Of a stretch of DNA of 37,071 nt, positions 1 to 6,248 are shown piece by piece; positions within the stretch are counted from its first letter, which is position 1; every line of letters begins with the position of its first letter. The stretch comes from a virus: IMG/VR virus record IMGVR_UViG_3300030102_004271, positions 1 through 37,071 of that record; one strand, written 5' to 3'. The notes under the pieces were generated by a model. The model worked only from the letters and a program-made list of their open reading frames with translations. It had not been told where the DNA came from and made no database searches. Position numbers and translations under genes: made by a program.

Positions 1-324
1 GAGAGTCTTGGCTTTAATGATACAAAAAATGTATCAGGAAGAATAAGACAAGGATACGAATTGGTAAGAGCTGATGAATATCCTGATTCAGATTATCCGA
101 TTGTAGAAGATGGAAAATACGCAGGAGTGATCGGAGTTGGTGGCCTTGTGCTGACAAGGGTACCGGAAGAGATCGCAAAGCAAAGACAAGATTACTATGC
201 CAAACAAGGTATGGAACAAGTCGAAGCGTTAGACAACGATCTTATGAAGGAGCAGCATCAGAGTATGCCAATCAATATTGATAGGCAGTCTCGTGTAACC
301 TTCGGTGGCTCAAAGAAATCCTAA
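1..324 (+). CDS. Putative head-assembly/minor capsid protein (5' truncated)
   Basis: The reading frame is open from the first base, so the gene is cut at the window edge; the TTG at 61 is internal. The visible 107 residues include a basic RIRQGYELVRADEYPDSDYP stretch, then IGVGGLVLTRVPEEI, and a C-terminal PINIDRQSRVTFGG. From memory this pattern belongs to a conserved marine phage protein encoded just before the capsid genes, where portal and scaffold genes normally lie. No catalytic motif is visible. It sits 57 bp upstream of the next virion gene and probably takes part in head assembly, but that is inferred from position only. Confidence 0.7.
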   Translation, partial: ESLGFNDTKNVSGRIRQGYELVRADEYPDSDYPIVEDGKYAGVIGVGGLVLTRVPEEIAKQRQDYYAKQGMEQVEALDNDLMKEQHQSMPINIDRQSRVTFGGSKKS

Positions 325-381
325 TAAGAATTCTTAACCATCAAAGGATAAATCAATAAATGTCTAAAGGAGGACACAACT

Positions 382-951
382 ATGGCAAATAAAGACGCCG
401 CTTTCGGTTTGAGAGCAATAGGAAAAGTTGGTCAGAACAAAGACAACCAAGGTTTATCCGAGTACAGCATCGCAGCTTCTGCGACTGCTATTTACCAAGG
501 TGACCCAGTAGAAATGTTAGCTACTGGTACAATTGGTGTAGCGGCAGCAGGTGATGTTTTATTAGGACCCCTTAATGGTGTCTTTTTCACTGATGCTTCA
601 ACAAGCAAACCAACATTTGCAAATCACTTGAAGGCATCTAATACAGCAACTGACATTGTCGGTTTCGTATCAGATGATCCGTATGAGAGATTTGAAGTAC
701 AATCAAACAACACAGGTGCTTCTGCACAAACTGATATTGGTAATGTAGCTAATATCGAGTACACTGCTGGAAGTTCACCAAGTTTCGTTTCAAAAGTTGA
801 GTTAGATGATTCAGACTTAGCAACTTCTGATGGCCAATTAAAGGTTATCGGTGTTTCTAGAGACCCTGATAATAATGACTTAAGTTCTGCAAACGTAAAC
901 TTTGTTGTTACAATCAACGAACACTTCTTGAAACAAGAAGCAGGCATATAA
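382..951 (+). CDS. Putative capsid decoration/structural protein
   Basis: A 189-residue protein, rich in Ala, Ser, Thr and Asp, with no membrane segment and no catalytic motif. It starts MANKDAAFGLRAIG and ends in a strand-rich NFVVTINEHFLK segment. A very strong ribosome site (AAAGGAGGACACAACT) precedes the ATG, as expected for an abundant virion protein. It lies 18 bp before the major capsid gene, which is where decoration or head-stabilising proteins are usually encoded. The assignment as decoration protein rests on position and composition; a second capsid subunit is an alternative. Confidence 0.65.
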   Translation: MANKDAAFGLRAIGKVGQNKDNQGLSEYSIAASATAIYQGDPVEMLATGTIGVAAAGDVLLGPLNGVFFTDASTSKPTFANHLKASNTATDIVGFVSDDPYERFEVQSNNTGASAQTDIGNVANIEYTAGSSPSFVSKVELDDSDLATSDGQLKVIGVSRDPDNNDLSSANVNFVVTINEHFLKQEAGI

Positions 952-969
952 TATAAGGAGTATATAATT

Positions 970-1881
970 ATGGCGATAAGTAGAGGACAACTAGTCAAGG
1001 AACTAGAGCCAGGTTTGAATGCCTTATTCGGCCTGGAATATAAACAGTACGAGAATCAGCATGCTGAGATCTACGTTACAGAATCTTCTGACAGAGCGTT
1101 CGAAGAAGAAGTAATGTTATCAGGATTTGCTCAAGCTCAGGTTAAACCTGAAGGTTCTGGAGTGACTTTTGACAATGCTCAAGAGACTTTCACTGCTAGA
1201 TACACTCACGAAACAGTGGCTTTAGCGTTCTCGATCACTGAAGAAGCTATTGAAGATAATCTGTATGACAGATTAGCATCTAGATACACAAAAGCGTTAG
1301 CTAGATCAATGGCACAAACAAAACAAGTTAAAGCTGTTAATCCACTAATTCAAGGATTACCAACTACTAACAATTTCAATTCAGGTGATGGTGTTTCATT
1401 ATTTAACACTTCTCACCCGACAATTGCTGGTACGGTTAAAAACACTTTAACAACTCAAGCTGACCTTAACGAAACTTCATTAGAGCAATCTTTAATTGAT
1501 ATCGCTCAAATGACAGATGAAAGAGGTTTAAAAATTGCAGCAAGAGGATTGAAAATGATCATTCCTTCTGAGCTACAATTCACAGCAGAAAGACTGATGA
1601 AGTCTGAGAAAAGAGTTGGAACAGCTGATAATGATATCAACGCTGTAAGATCTATGGGAATGGTTCCACAAGGTTATGTGGTTAACAATTTCTTAACAGA
1701 TACAGATGCGTTCTATATCACTACAGATGTGCCTAATGGTATGAAATACTTCCAAAGAGCAGCTATTAAAACTGCTATGGAAGGTGATTTTGATACTGGC
1801 AACGTAAGATACAAAGCTAGAGAAAGATACTCATTTGGAGTATCTGACTTCAGAGGTATCTTCGGTGTTGAAGGTGCTTAA
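970..1881 (+). CDS. Major capsid protein (Mu gpT-like, HK97 fold)
   Basis: A 303-residue protein whose organisation matches the gpT-like major head subunit family. An N-terminal region carries FGLEYKQYENQHAEIYV, a middle part has AFSITEEAIEDNLYDRL, and the hallmark DGVSLFNTSHP segment lies near residues 139-149, followed by a helical region (residues about 168-220) and RERYSFGVSDFRGIFGVEGA at the end. It should form the icosahedral shell. The ribosome site is ATAAGGAG. A strong GC-rich stem-loop follows directly after the stop codon, which would allow high expression of this gene relative to those downstream. The length is usual for this family. Confidence 0.85.
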   Translation: MAISRGQLVKELEPGLNALFGLEYKQYENQHAEIYVTESSDRAFEEEVMLSGFAQAQVKPEGSGVTFDNAQETFTARYTHETVALAFSITEEAIEDNLYDRLASRYTKALARSMAQTKQVKAVNPLIQGLPTTNNFNSGDGVSLFNTSHPTIAGTVKNTLTTQADLNETSLEQSLIDIAQMTDERGLKIAARGLKMIIPSELQFTAERLMKSEKRVGTADNDINAVRSMGMVPQGYVVNNFLTDTDAFYITTDVPNGMKYFQRAAIKTAMEGDFDTGNVRYKARERYSFGVSDFRGIFGVEGA

Positions 1882-1892
1882 TACCTAAATTT

Positions 1893-1919
1893 TTGTGGCG
1901 GGACACTGTTCCGCCACAA
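1893..1919 (+). terminator. GC-rich stem-loop after the capsid gene
   Basis: TTGTGGCGG and CCGCCACAA form a perfect 9-bp stem around a 9-base loop, starting 12 bases after the capsid stop codon. It stands out in AT-rich DNA. The downstream bases are ATTAAAAATT rather than a run of T, so it may be a partial terminator, a processing site or an mRNA 3'-end stabiliser for the capsid transcript rather than a full terminator. Confidence 0.45.
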
Positions 1920-1942
1920 TTAAAAATTAGAAAGACAAACCC

Positions 1943-2203
1943 ATGAAAAAATTTATTGTAACTATAATAGCCTACGATCATCACGCAAAATTTGAAGTCC
2001 AGTCCAAGGACGACCCAATTTCTCTTGAACAAGCAATTGTTGACAAACTAGGAGAAAATGATATAAATTGGGAATATACGGGAGATATGTATGACTCTCG
2101 TAAGCACAGAATAACCTATGAGGAGGTTATAAATGGACAACCACATCCAGGAGCTTTACCAACAGAAAAAAGCTCTAGACAAGAAGTGGGAGCAGGAACA
2201 TAA
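1943..2203 (+). CDS. Hypothetical small protein
   Basis: An 86-residue acidic protein of unknown function. The first 65 residues (MKKFIVTIIAYDHHAKFEV, then DPISLEQAIVDKLGENDINWEY) look like a compact alternating strand-helix domain. The last 20 or so are low in structure and share their DNA with the start of the next gene in another frame, an overlap of 71 bases. No convincing Shine-Dalgarno sequence precedes the ATG, only GAAAGAC. It follows the capsid hairpin, so it may be expressed less than the capsid gene. I do not recognise the family. Confidence 0.5.
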   Translation: MKKFIVTIIAYDHHAKFEVQSKDDPISLEQAIVDKLGENDINWEYTGDMYDSRKHRITYEEVINGQPHPGALPTEKSSRQEVGAGT

Positions 2204-2333
2204 GAGTAACGGAAGATATACTCTTGATATGGTTAGAATCGACCACAAAGTTAGAGAGTTGATAAACCATATAAAAATGGCAGAAGCAAAAGCTGCCCAT
2301 AAAACTGCCCCAGAAGTTTCTGTAGCTACTTAG
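2133..2333 (+). CDS. Hypothetical small helical protein
   Basis: A 66-residue, strongly charged, helical protein with an IQELYQQKKALDKKWEQEHK segment and a second helix VRELINHIKMAEAKAAHK, suggestive of a small coiled coil or scaffold-like peptide. It begins inside the preceding gene, but its ATG has an excellent ribosome site (GAGGAGGTTATAA), which argues that this frame is translated. The function is unknown. Its place between capsid and tail genes hints at a head-assembly accessory role, but nothing in the sequence proves this. Confidence 0.55.
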   Translation: MDNHIQELYQQKKALDKKWEQEHKSNGRYTLDMVRIDHKVRELINHIKMAEAKAAHKTAPEVSVAT

Positions 2334-2380
2334 TAAAAAGCTACATCGTTGGAAAAATCCAATCCACACTGTAGGCTCTC

Positions 2381-2409
2381 TTGCACTCTATCAAAAACTG
2401 TTGTATAAA
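2381..2409 (+). promoter_or_regulatory. Candidate sigma70-type promoter
   Basis: TTGCAC (-35, 2381-2386), a 17-base spacer and TATAAA (-10, 2404-2409) lie in the 161-bp gap before the virion gene at 2495. The -35 is poor (three of six consensus bases) while the -10 is good. The gap and the inverted repeat that follows support a regulatory role, possibly a secondary late promoter. Confidence 0.4.
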
Positions 2410-2430
2410 AATCACACTATACATTTAAAA

Positions 2431-2473
2431 AGATTATAGACGCGTATAGTCGACGGCCTAGAGACTATAATCT
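2431..2473. repeat. Inverted repeat in the 2334-2494 gap
   Basis: AGATTATAG (2431-2439) and CTATAATCT (2465-2473) are perfect 9-base inverted copies around a 25-base loop containing the palindromes ACGCGT and GTCGAC. It lies between the candidate promoter and the ribosome site of the gene at 2495, so it would sit in that transcript's 5' leader, or act as an operator. Confidence 0.5.
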
Positions 2474-2494
2474 GTAACCTAGGAGGATATAAAC

Positions 2495-2959
2495 ATGGCA
2501 AGAACTACATTTACAGGACCATTGGTCATCGGAAGAGCAGCATCTAATACTTCTGAAGGCGTTAATGGTGAAATAATAATACAAAACGCAGACGGAAGTA
2601 CTTCATCAGTCGGTGGAACTGCATGGGAAGTTATTACTGCAAGCAAAGCAGCAACAGCTGCTGTAGGTTTTTTCGTAAATAATACTGCACAAGTAGCAGA
2701 TATAATTATTACATTTCCTACAACACCAACTGTGGGGGATACAATACAATTAAAAAATATTACTCCCGCTAATTCAAATTACAGTTTTAACGAATATGTA
2801 TTTTCTTCTGATCCTGGTGGAATTGAAGGAATAGTATCTGGAGCAGGTGGAGCAGGTGGAGCAGCTTTCAATAAAGGAACTTTGCTTTCTAGAGGCTTTG
2901 GAACTACTTCAGGTCAATACGTTTACAGCGGTTCAACATACGGCTGGGTAAGAGTATAA
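2495..2959 (+). CDS. Putative virion protein sharing an N-terminus with tail fibre 1
   Basis: A 154-residue protein, Thr/Ser/Gly/Ala-rich and strand-rich, typical of decoration or fibre proteins. It begins MARTTFTGPLVIG, which closely matches TAFTGPVVVG near the start of the fibre gene at 10031, suggesting a shared attachment motif. A Gly/Ala stretch (GAGGAGGAAF) lies near residues 116-125, and the protein ends YVYSGSTYGWVRV. The ribosome site is CTAGGAGGATATAAAC. A UUCG-capped hairpin follows the stop codon. It could be a head fibre or head-tail decoration protein; no enzyme motif is seen. Confidence 0.65.
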   Translation: MARTTFTGPLVIGRAASNTSEGVNGEIIIQNADGSTSSVGGTAWEVITASKAATAAVGFFVNNTAQVADIIITFPTTPTVGDTIQLKNITPANSNYSFNEYVFSSDPGGIEGIVSGAGGAGGAAFNKGTLLSRGFGTTSGQYVYSGSTYGWVRV

Positions 2960-2967
2960 TTAATTTT

Positions 2968-2993
2968 TATAGAGCTACTTCGGTAGCTCTATA
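2968..2993 (+). terminator. UUCG-capped 11-bp hairpin
   Basis: TATAGAGCTAC and GTAGCTCTATA pair perfectly around a TTCG loop closed by C-G, the exceptionally stable cUUCGg tetraloop in RNA. It fills the gap between two virion genes. No T-run follows; the next bases contain the ribosome site TTAGGAG. It may be an attenuator, RNase barrier or processing site rather than a true terminator. Confidence 0.45.
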
Positions 2994-3009
2994 ACTTAGG
3001 AGAAAAAAT

Positions 3010-3294
3010 ATGAGTTTTAAATCAGATGTATTTGCACAACGAGTAACAGCAGTAGGCGTTGTATTTGAAGGAAGAACAAGACTTAGAGGAATAAGTGTTG
3101 CTTCTGATGGTGGTGGAGCTGGAAGAATTACTTTTTCAGATGCTACTAGTGGAACAGTTCTTTTTGATATTGATATACCCAATACTGATGTATTTGCGTT
3201 TAACATACCGGAAGACGGAGTTTTATTTCCTGGTGGAATTGAAGTAACCTTATTTACTAATATAGCAGCAGCGACTCTGTTATTTGATAAGTAG
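3010..3294 (+). CDS. Small putative virion protein
   Basis: A 94-residue, strand-rich protein containing GVVFEGRTRLRGISVASDGG, ITFSDATSGTVLFDIDIP, and a hydrophobic end IEVTLFTNIAAATLLFDK. It resembles small beta-sandwich tail or decoration proteins that marine phages carry beside connector genes. The ribosome site TTAGGAG lies directly after the UUCG hairpin, with 7 bases to the ATG. It ends 9 bases before the adaptor gene and is probably co-translated with it. The assignment is by composition and neighbourhood only. Confidence 0.6.
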   Translation: MSFKSDVFAQRVTAVGVVFEGRTRLRGISVASDGGGAGRITFSDATSGTVLFDIDIPNTDVFAFNIPEDGVLFPGGIEVTLFTNIAAATLLFDK

Positions 3295-3303
3295 GAGGTC
3301 TAA

Positions 3304-4032
3304 GTGGCTAACACTACTTCAGGAACAACGACCTTTGAAAAAGGGTTTTCGATAGATGAAATAATTCATGAATCTTATGAAAGAATAGCTATGACTGGTG
3401 TAACCGGTCAACAATTAAGTTCTGCAAGAAGATCATTAAATATTATGTTTCAAGAGTGGGCCAACAGAGGTCTTCATTATTGGGAAATTGCAAACAACGA
3501 TTTAACTTTAGTAGATGGTCAAGCTGTCTATACAATGTTTAGATCAACGTCTGATGGTACTTCTGATGCAACTGCAATTTATGGAGTTGATGATGTTTTA
3601 GAAGCTTCATACAGAAATGCAGAAAATATTGATTTTCCATTAACAAAAGTAAACAGATCTGTTTATCAATCGTTTGCAAATAAATCAGCAAAAGGAACAC
3701 CAACTCAATATTTTGTACAAAGATTTATTGATAGAGTAACAATAACTTTATTCTTAACTCCTGGTCCAAACGAAGCTGGTAATAAAATTAATTATTACTA
3801 TGCTAAAAGAATTGATGACGTGGGTAAATATACAAACGATGCGGATGTACCATATAGATTTGTACCATGTATGACTGCAGGACTTGCATACTATTTAGCT
3901 CTAAAATTCAAACCTGAAAGAGTACAAGATTTAAAAATGTTATATGAAGATGAATTACAAAGAGCATTACAAAATGATGGATCTTCTTCTAGTTTATTTG
4001 TAACACCTAGAACTTATTATCCGGAGATATAA
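3304..4032 (+). CDS. Head-tail adaptor (P22 gp4-like)
   Basis: A 242-residue protein with a GTG start behind a strong GGAGG site. It has the pattern of P22 gp4-type head-completion proteins: an N-terminal helix with IIHESYERIAMTGVTGQQLS, then ARRSLNIMFQEWANRGLHYWEI, a strand-rich middle, and near the C-terminus DVPYRFVPCMTAGLAYYLALKF followed by a helix ending the fold. This family forms the ring between portal and tail nozzle in podoviruses. The order adaptor, further connectors, then nozzle matches this role. The length is usual. Confidence 0.75.
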   Translation: MANTTSGTTTFEKGFSIDEIIHESYERIAMTGVTGQQLSSARRSLNIMFQEWANRGLHYWEIANNDLTLVDGQAVYTMFRSTSDGTSDATAIYGVDDVLEASYRNAENIDFPLTKVNRSVYQSFANKSAKGTPTQYFVQRFIDRVTITLFLTPGPNEAGNKINYYYAKRIDDVGKYTNDADVPYRFVPCMTAGLAYYLALKFKPERVQDLKMLYEDELQRALQNDGSSSSLFVTPRTYYPEI

Positions 4033-4035
4033 TAA

Positions 4036-4833
4036 ATGACTAATTTATCAAAAGGTAGATACGCATTAGCAATCTCCGATAGATCGGGTATGCAGTTTCC
4101 ATACAATGAAATGGTAAGAGAATGGAATGGAGCTTTTGTACATATTTCAGAATATGAACCTAAGCAACCACAACTAGATCCGATTCCAACTCCTGGTGAC
4201 CCACAAGGTTTACAAAACGCTAGACCAGATAGAACTGAGCCACCAACTTTTGATATATTACCTGAAGATCCTTTTTCTTCGACTGCAGGATCAAATGTAA
4301 TAACATGTAATTTTCCAAACAGTGGTTATAAAACTGGAGATTTTATAGTTTTTGATGAATTAAAAACTGGTGTATCAGATGTGCCGATTGAAGCTATACA
4401 ATTACAATCTACTTTAAATGGTGCGATTACTGATATTGCTACAACAATAACTTTAAACGATGCAAGTAATTTTCCAAATACTGGATTTATATTTATTGAA
4501 AAAATAAATCCCGTAACATTACTATTTCAAAACGAAACAATTCAATATACAGGTAAAGCTGGTAATGATTTAACTGGCTGTGTGAGAGGAACTGCAGCGC
4601 CATTTAGAGGTGTAACACCGGCAAACACAAAGGCTGGAACACATAATAATGGTGCAAAAGTATTTGGATCTTTTGAAATTACTATGAATTCAAGTACAGT
4701 TCCAAATCCTGGACAACCACCAACAATTACAGTTTTCAATAGTTTTAACTTTACTAATCAAGTAGCAGCTAGTACAACAGCAACAGGAGGCGGTTTACAG
4801 TGTTCGTCAGGACCTGTAGTATTTAAGGCATAA
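4036..4833 (+). CDS. Putative connector/tail structural protein
   Basis: A 265-residue protein encoded 3 bases after the adaptor stop. The N-terminal part (residues about 20-80) is conserved-looking, with MQFPYNEMVREWNGAFVHIS and then a Pro-rich linker. Residues about 130-209 form a small repeat-like beta domain of the type TITLNDASNFPNTGFIFIE, ETIQYTGKAGNDLTGCVRG, followed by a Gly/His/Asn-rich turn. The same domain occurs in interrupted form in the nozzle protein at 6249. Gene order suggests a tail connector component. No enzyme motif is visible. Confidence 0.6.
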   Translation: MTNLSKGRYALAISDRSGMQFPYNEMVREWNGAFVHISEYEPKQPQLDPIPTPGDPQGLQNARPDRTEPPTFDILPEDPFSSTAGSNVITCNFPNSGYKTGDFIVFDELKTGVSDVPIEAIQLQSTLNGAITDIATTITLNDASNFPNTGFIFIEKINPVTLLFQNETIQYTGKAGNDLTGCVRGTAAPFRGVTPANTKAGTHNNGAKVFGSFEITMNSSTVPNPGQPPTITVFNSFNFTNQVAASTTATGGGLQCSSGPVVFKA

Positions 4834-4835
4834 TT

Positions 4836-5522
4836 ATGAATTTTGGAGAATTAAAATCAGATATCAGAAGTTACACAGAAGTTGATAATACAGTATTAAG
4901 TGATGCTGTTCTTACAACTATTGTAAAAAATGCTGAAGCCAGAATATTTAGAGAAACAGATACAGATGACGCTCGTTTCTACGATACAATTACTTTGACT
5001 CCAAATAATAGAGAAGTTGCTGCACCGGCAAATACAAGATTTATAAGATACATTTATATTAATGATACAAACGAAACACCAGCTGTAAGAAAAGCTTTGG
5101 AATACAGAGACACTTCTTTTATGGAAGAATACTACAATACACCAGGCACAGCGGCGGCTGCACCTAATAATATTCCAAGATACTATTCTAACAGAAATGC
5201 TACTACAATTTTTGTAGCCCCGACGCCCGATGCTGCCTACGTGTGCCACGTTGCATATGTCAAGCAACCAGACACAATTACATCAGCAGATGCAACTACA
5301 ACTTATGTATCAAACAATTACCCAGATTTATTATTATATGCATGTTTAGCTGAAACCTATGGTTATTTAAAAGGACCAACAGATATGTTACAATTATACG
5401 AACAATCTTATAGTAGAAGTATGGCTACATATGGTATAGAACAACAAGGTAGAAGAAGAAGAGACGAGTATATGGATGGCACAATCAGAACTGCTATTAA
5501 CTCTCCGTCTCCAGGAGAATAG
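4836..5522 (+). CDS. Phage adaptor-like protein
   Basis: A 228-residue protein starting MNFGELKSDIRSYTEVDNTV, with the helix VLTTIVKNAEARIFRETDTD, a strand-rich middle, and a helical YPDLLLYACLAETYGYLKGP region before a basic C-terminus (QGRRRRDEYMDG). This helix, sheet, helix order is characteristic of small phage head-tail adaptor proteins; I recall similar proteins annotated as 'phage adaptor'. It starts 2 bases after the previous stop and is probably translationally coupled. With the gp4-like protein it likely forms the connector rings under the portal. Confidence 0.65.
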   Translation: MNFGELKSDIRSYTEVDNTVLSDAVLTTIVKNAEARIFRETDTDDARFYDTITLTPNNREVAAPANTRFIRYIYINDTNETPAVRKALEYRDTSFMEEYYNTPGTAAAAPNNIPRYYSNRNATTIFVAPTPDAAYVCHVAYVKQPDTITSADATTTYVSNNYPDLLLYACLAETYGYLKGPTDMLQLYEQSYSRSMATYGIEQQGRRRRDEYMDGTIRTAINSPSPGE

Positions 5523-5530
5523 GATAAAAT

Positions 5531-6238
5531 ATGGCATCAAGTTATTCAAGTGATATAAAACTAGAACTTATGGTAACCGGTGAAAAAGCTGGTTTATGGG
5601 GTAACATTACAAACACGAATCTACAGATTTTGGAACAAGCAGCGAGCGGCTACTTAAACTTAGCTGTGGGTGCAGCTGATGTTAATTTAGTATTAACTGA
5701 TGGTGCTACATCAAATGGTAAAAATTTATATTTTAAATTAACTGGAACGTTAACAGGTAATAGAGTTGTAACTATGCCTGATTCATCAGAAAGAGTATTT
5801 ATTGTAGAAGATGCAACAGATAGATCAGCATCACACTATACATTAACTGTTAAAACTTTTTCAGGAACTGGTGTAACATTACCTGTCGGAAGTAAATCAT
5901 TATTATATTCTGATGGGACAAATGTAAGTCCAGGTCTTTTAACTAAAGGTTACAAATCAACATCTACATCATATACTGCTGTTGGTGGTGATCAAATCAT
6001 TTGTGATACATCTGCGGGTGTATTAACAATTACTTTACCAACAGGTCCTTCTGTTGGATCAGAAGTAAGTTTTATTGACGGTGGACAAAACTACGCTGCA
6101 AATAATTTAACAATTGATCCAGGTGCTGAAAATATTGAAGGTGCTGCAGGATCAATAACTGTTTCAACAAACAATCAAAACTTTACTTTGGTTTATGTAA
6201 ACGCGACTGTAGGCTGGGCTTACAAGGATAAAATATAG
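5531..6238 (+). CDS. Putative tail structural protein
   Basis: A 235-residue strand-rich protein. The N-terminus MASSYSSDIKLELMVTGEKA followed by GLWGNITNTNLQILEQA is a recognisable start for tail and fibre-associated proteins of marine phages, where the GLWG(N)xTN motif recurs. The rest consists of Thr/Ser/Gly-rich strands that look like two similar beta domains (TGNRVVTMPDSSERVFIVED and GVLTITLPTGPSVGSEVSFI). It is encoded directly before the nozzle gene. A spike, fibre-adaptor or collar protein is plausible; no hydrolase signature is seen. Confidence 0.6.
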   Translation: MASSYSSDIKLELMVTGEKAGLWGNITNTNLQILEQAASGYLNLAVGAADVNLVLTDGATSNGKNLYFKLTGTLTGNRVVTMPDSSERVFIVEDATDRSASHYTLTVKTFSGTGVTLPVGSKSLLYSDGTNVSPGLLTKGYKSTSTSYTAVGGDQIICDTSAGVLTITLPTGPSVGSEVSFIDGGQNYAANNLTIDPGAENIEGAAGSITVSTNNQNFTLVYVNATVGWAYKDKI

Positions 6239-6248
6239 GAGGTGAACA

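Noticed and set aside
360-392. 10-codon mini-ORF overlapping the ribosome site of the gene at 382
   Set aside because: Could be a leader peptide but is short enough to arise by chance; no support beyond a weak AAAGGA.
4896-5267. Antisense ORF over the adaptor-like gene
   Set aside because: Cys/Ser/Ile-rich nonsense-like composition, no start signals; the opposite strand is a well-supported gene.
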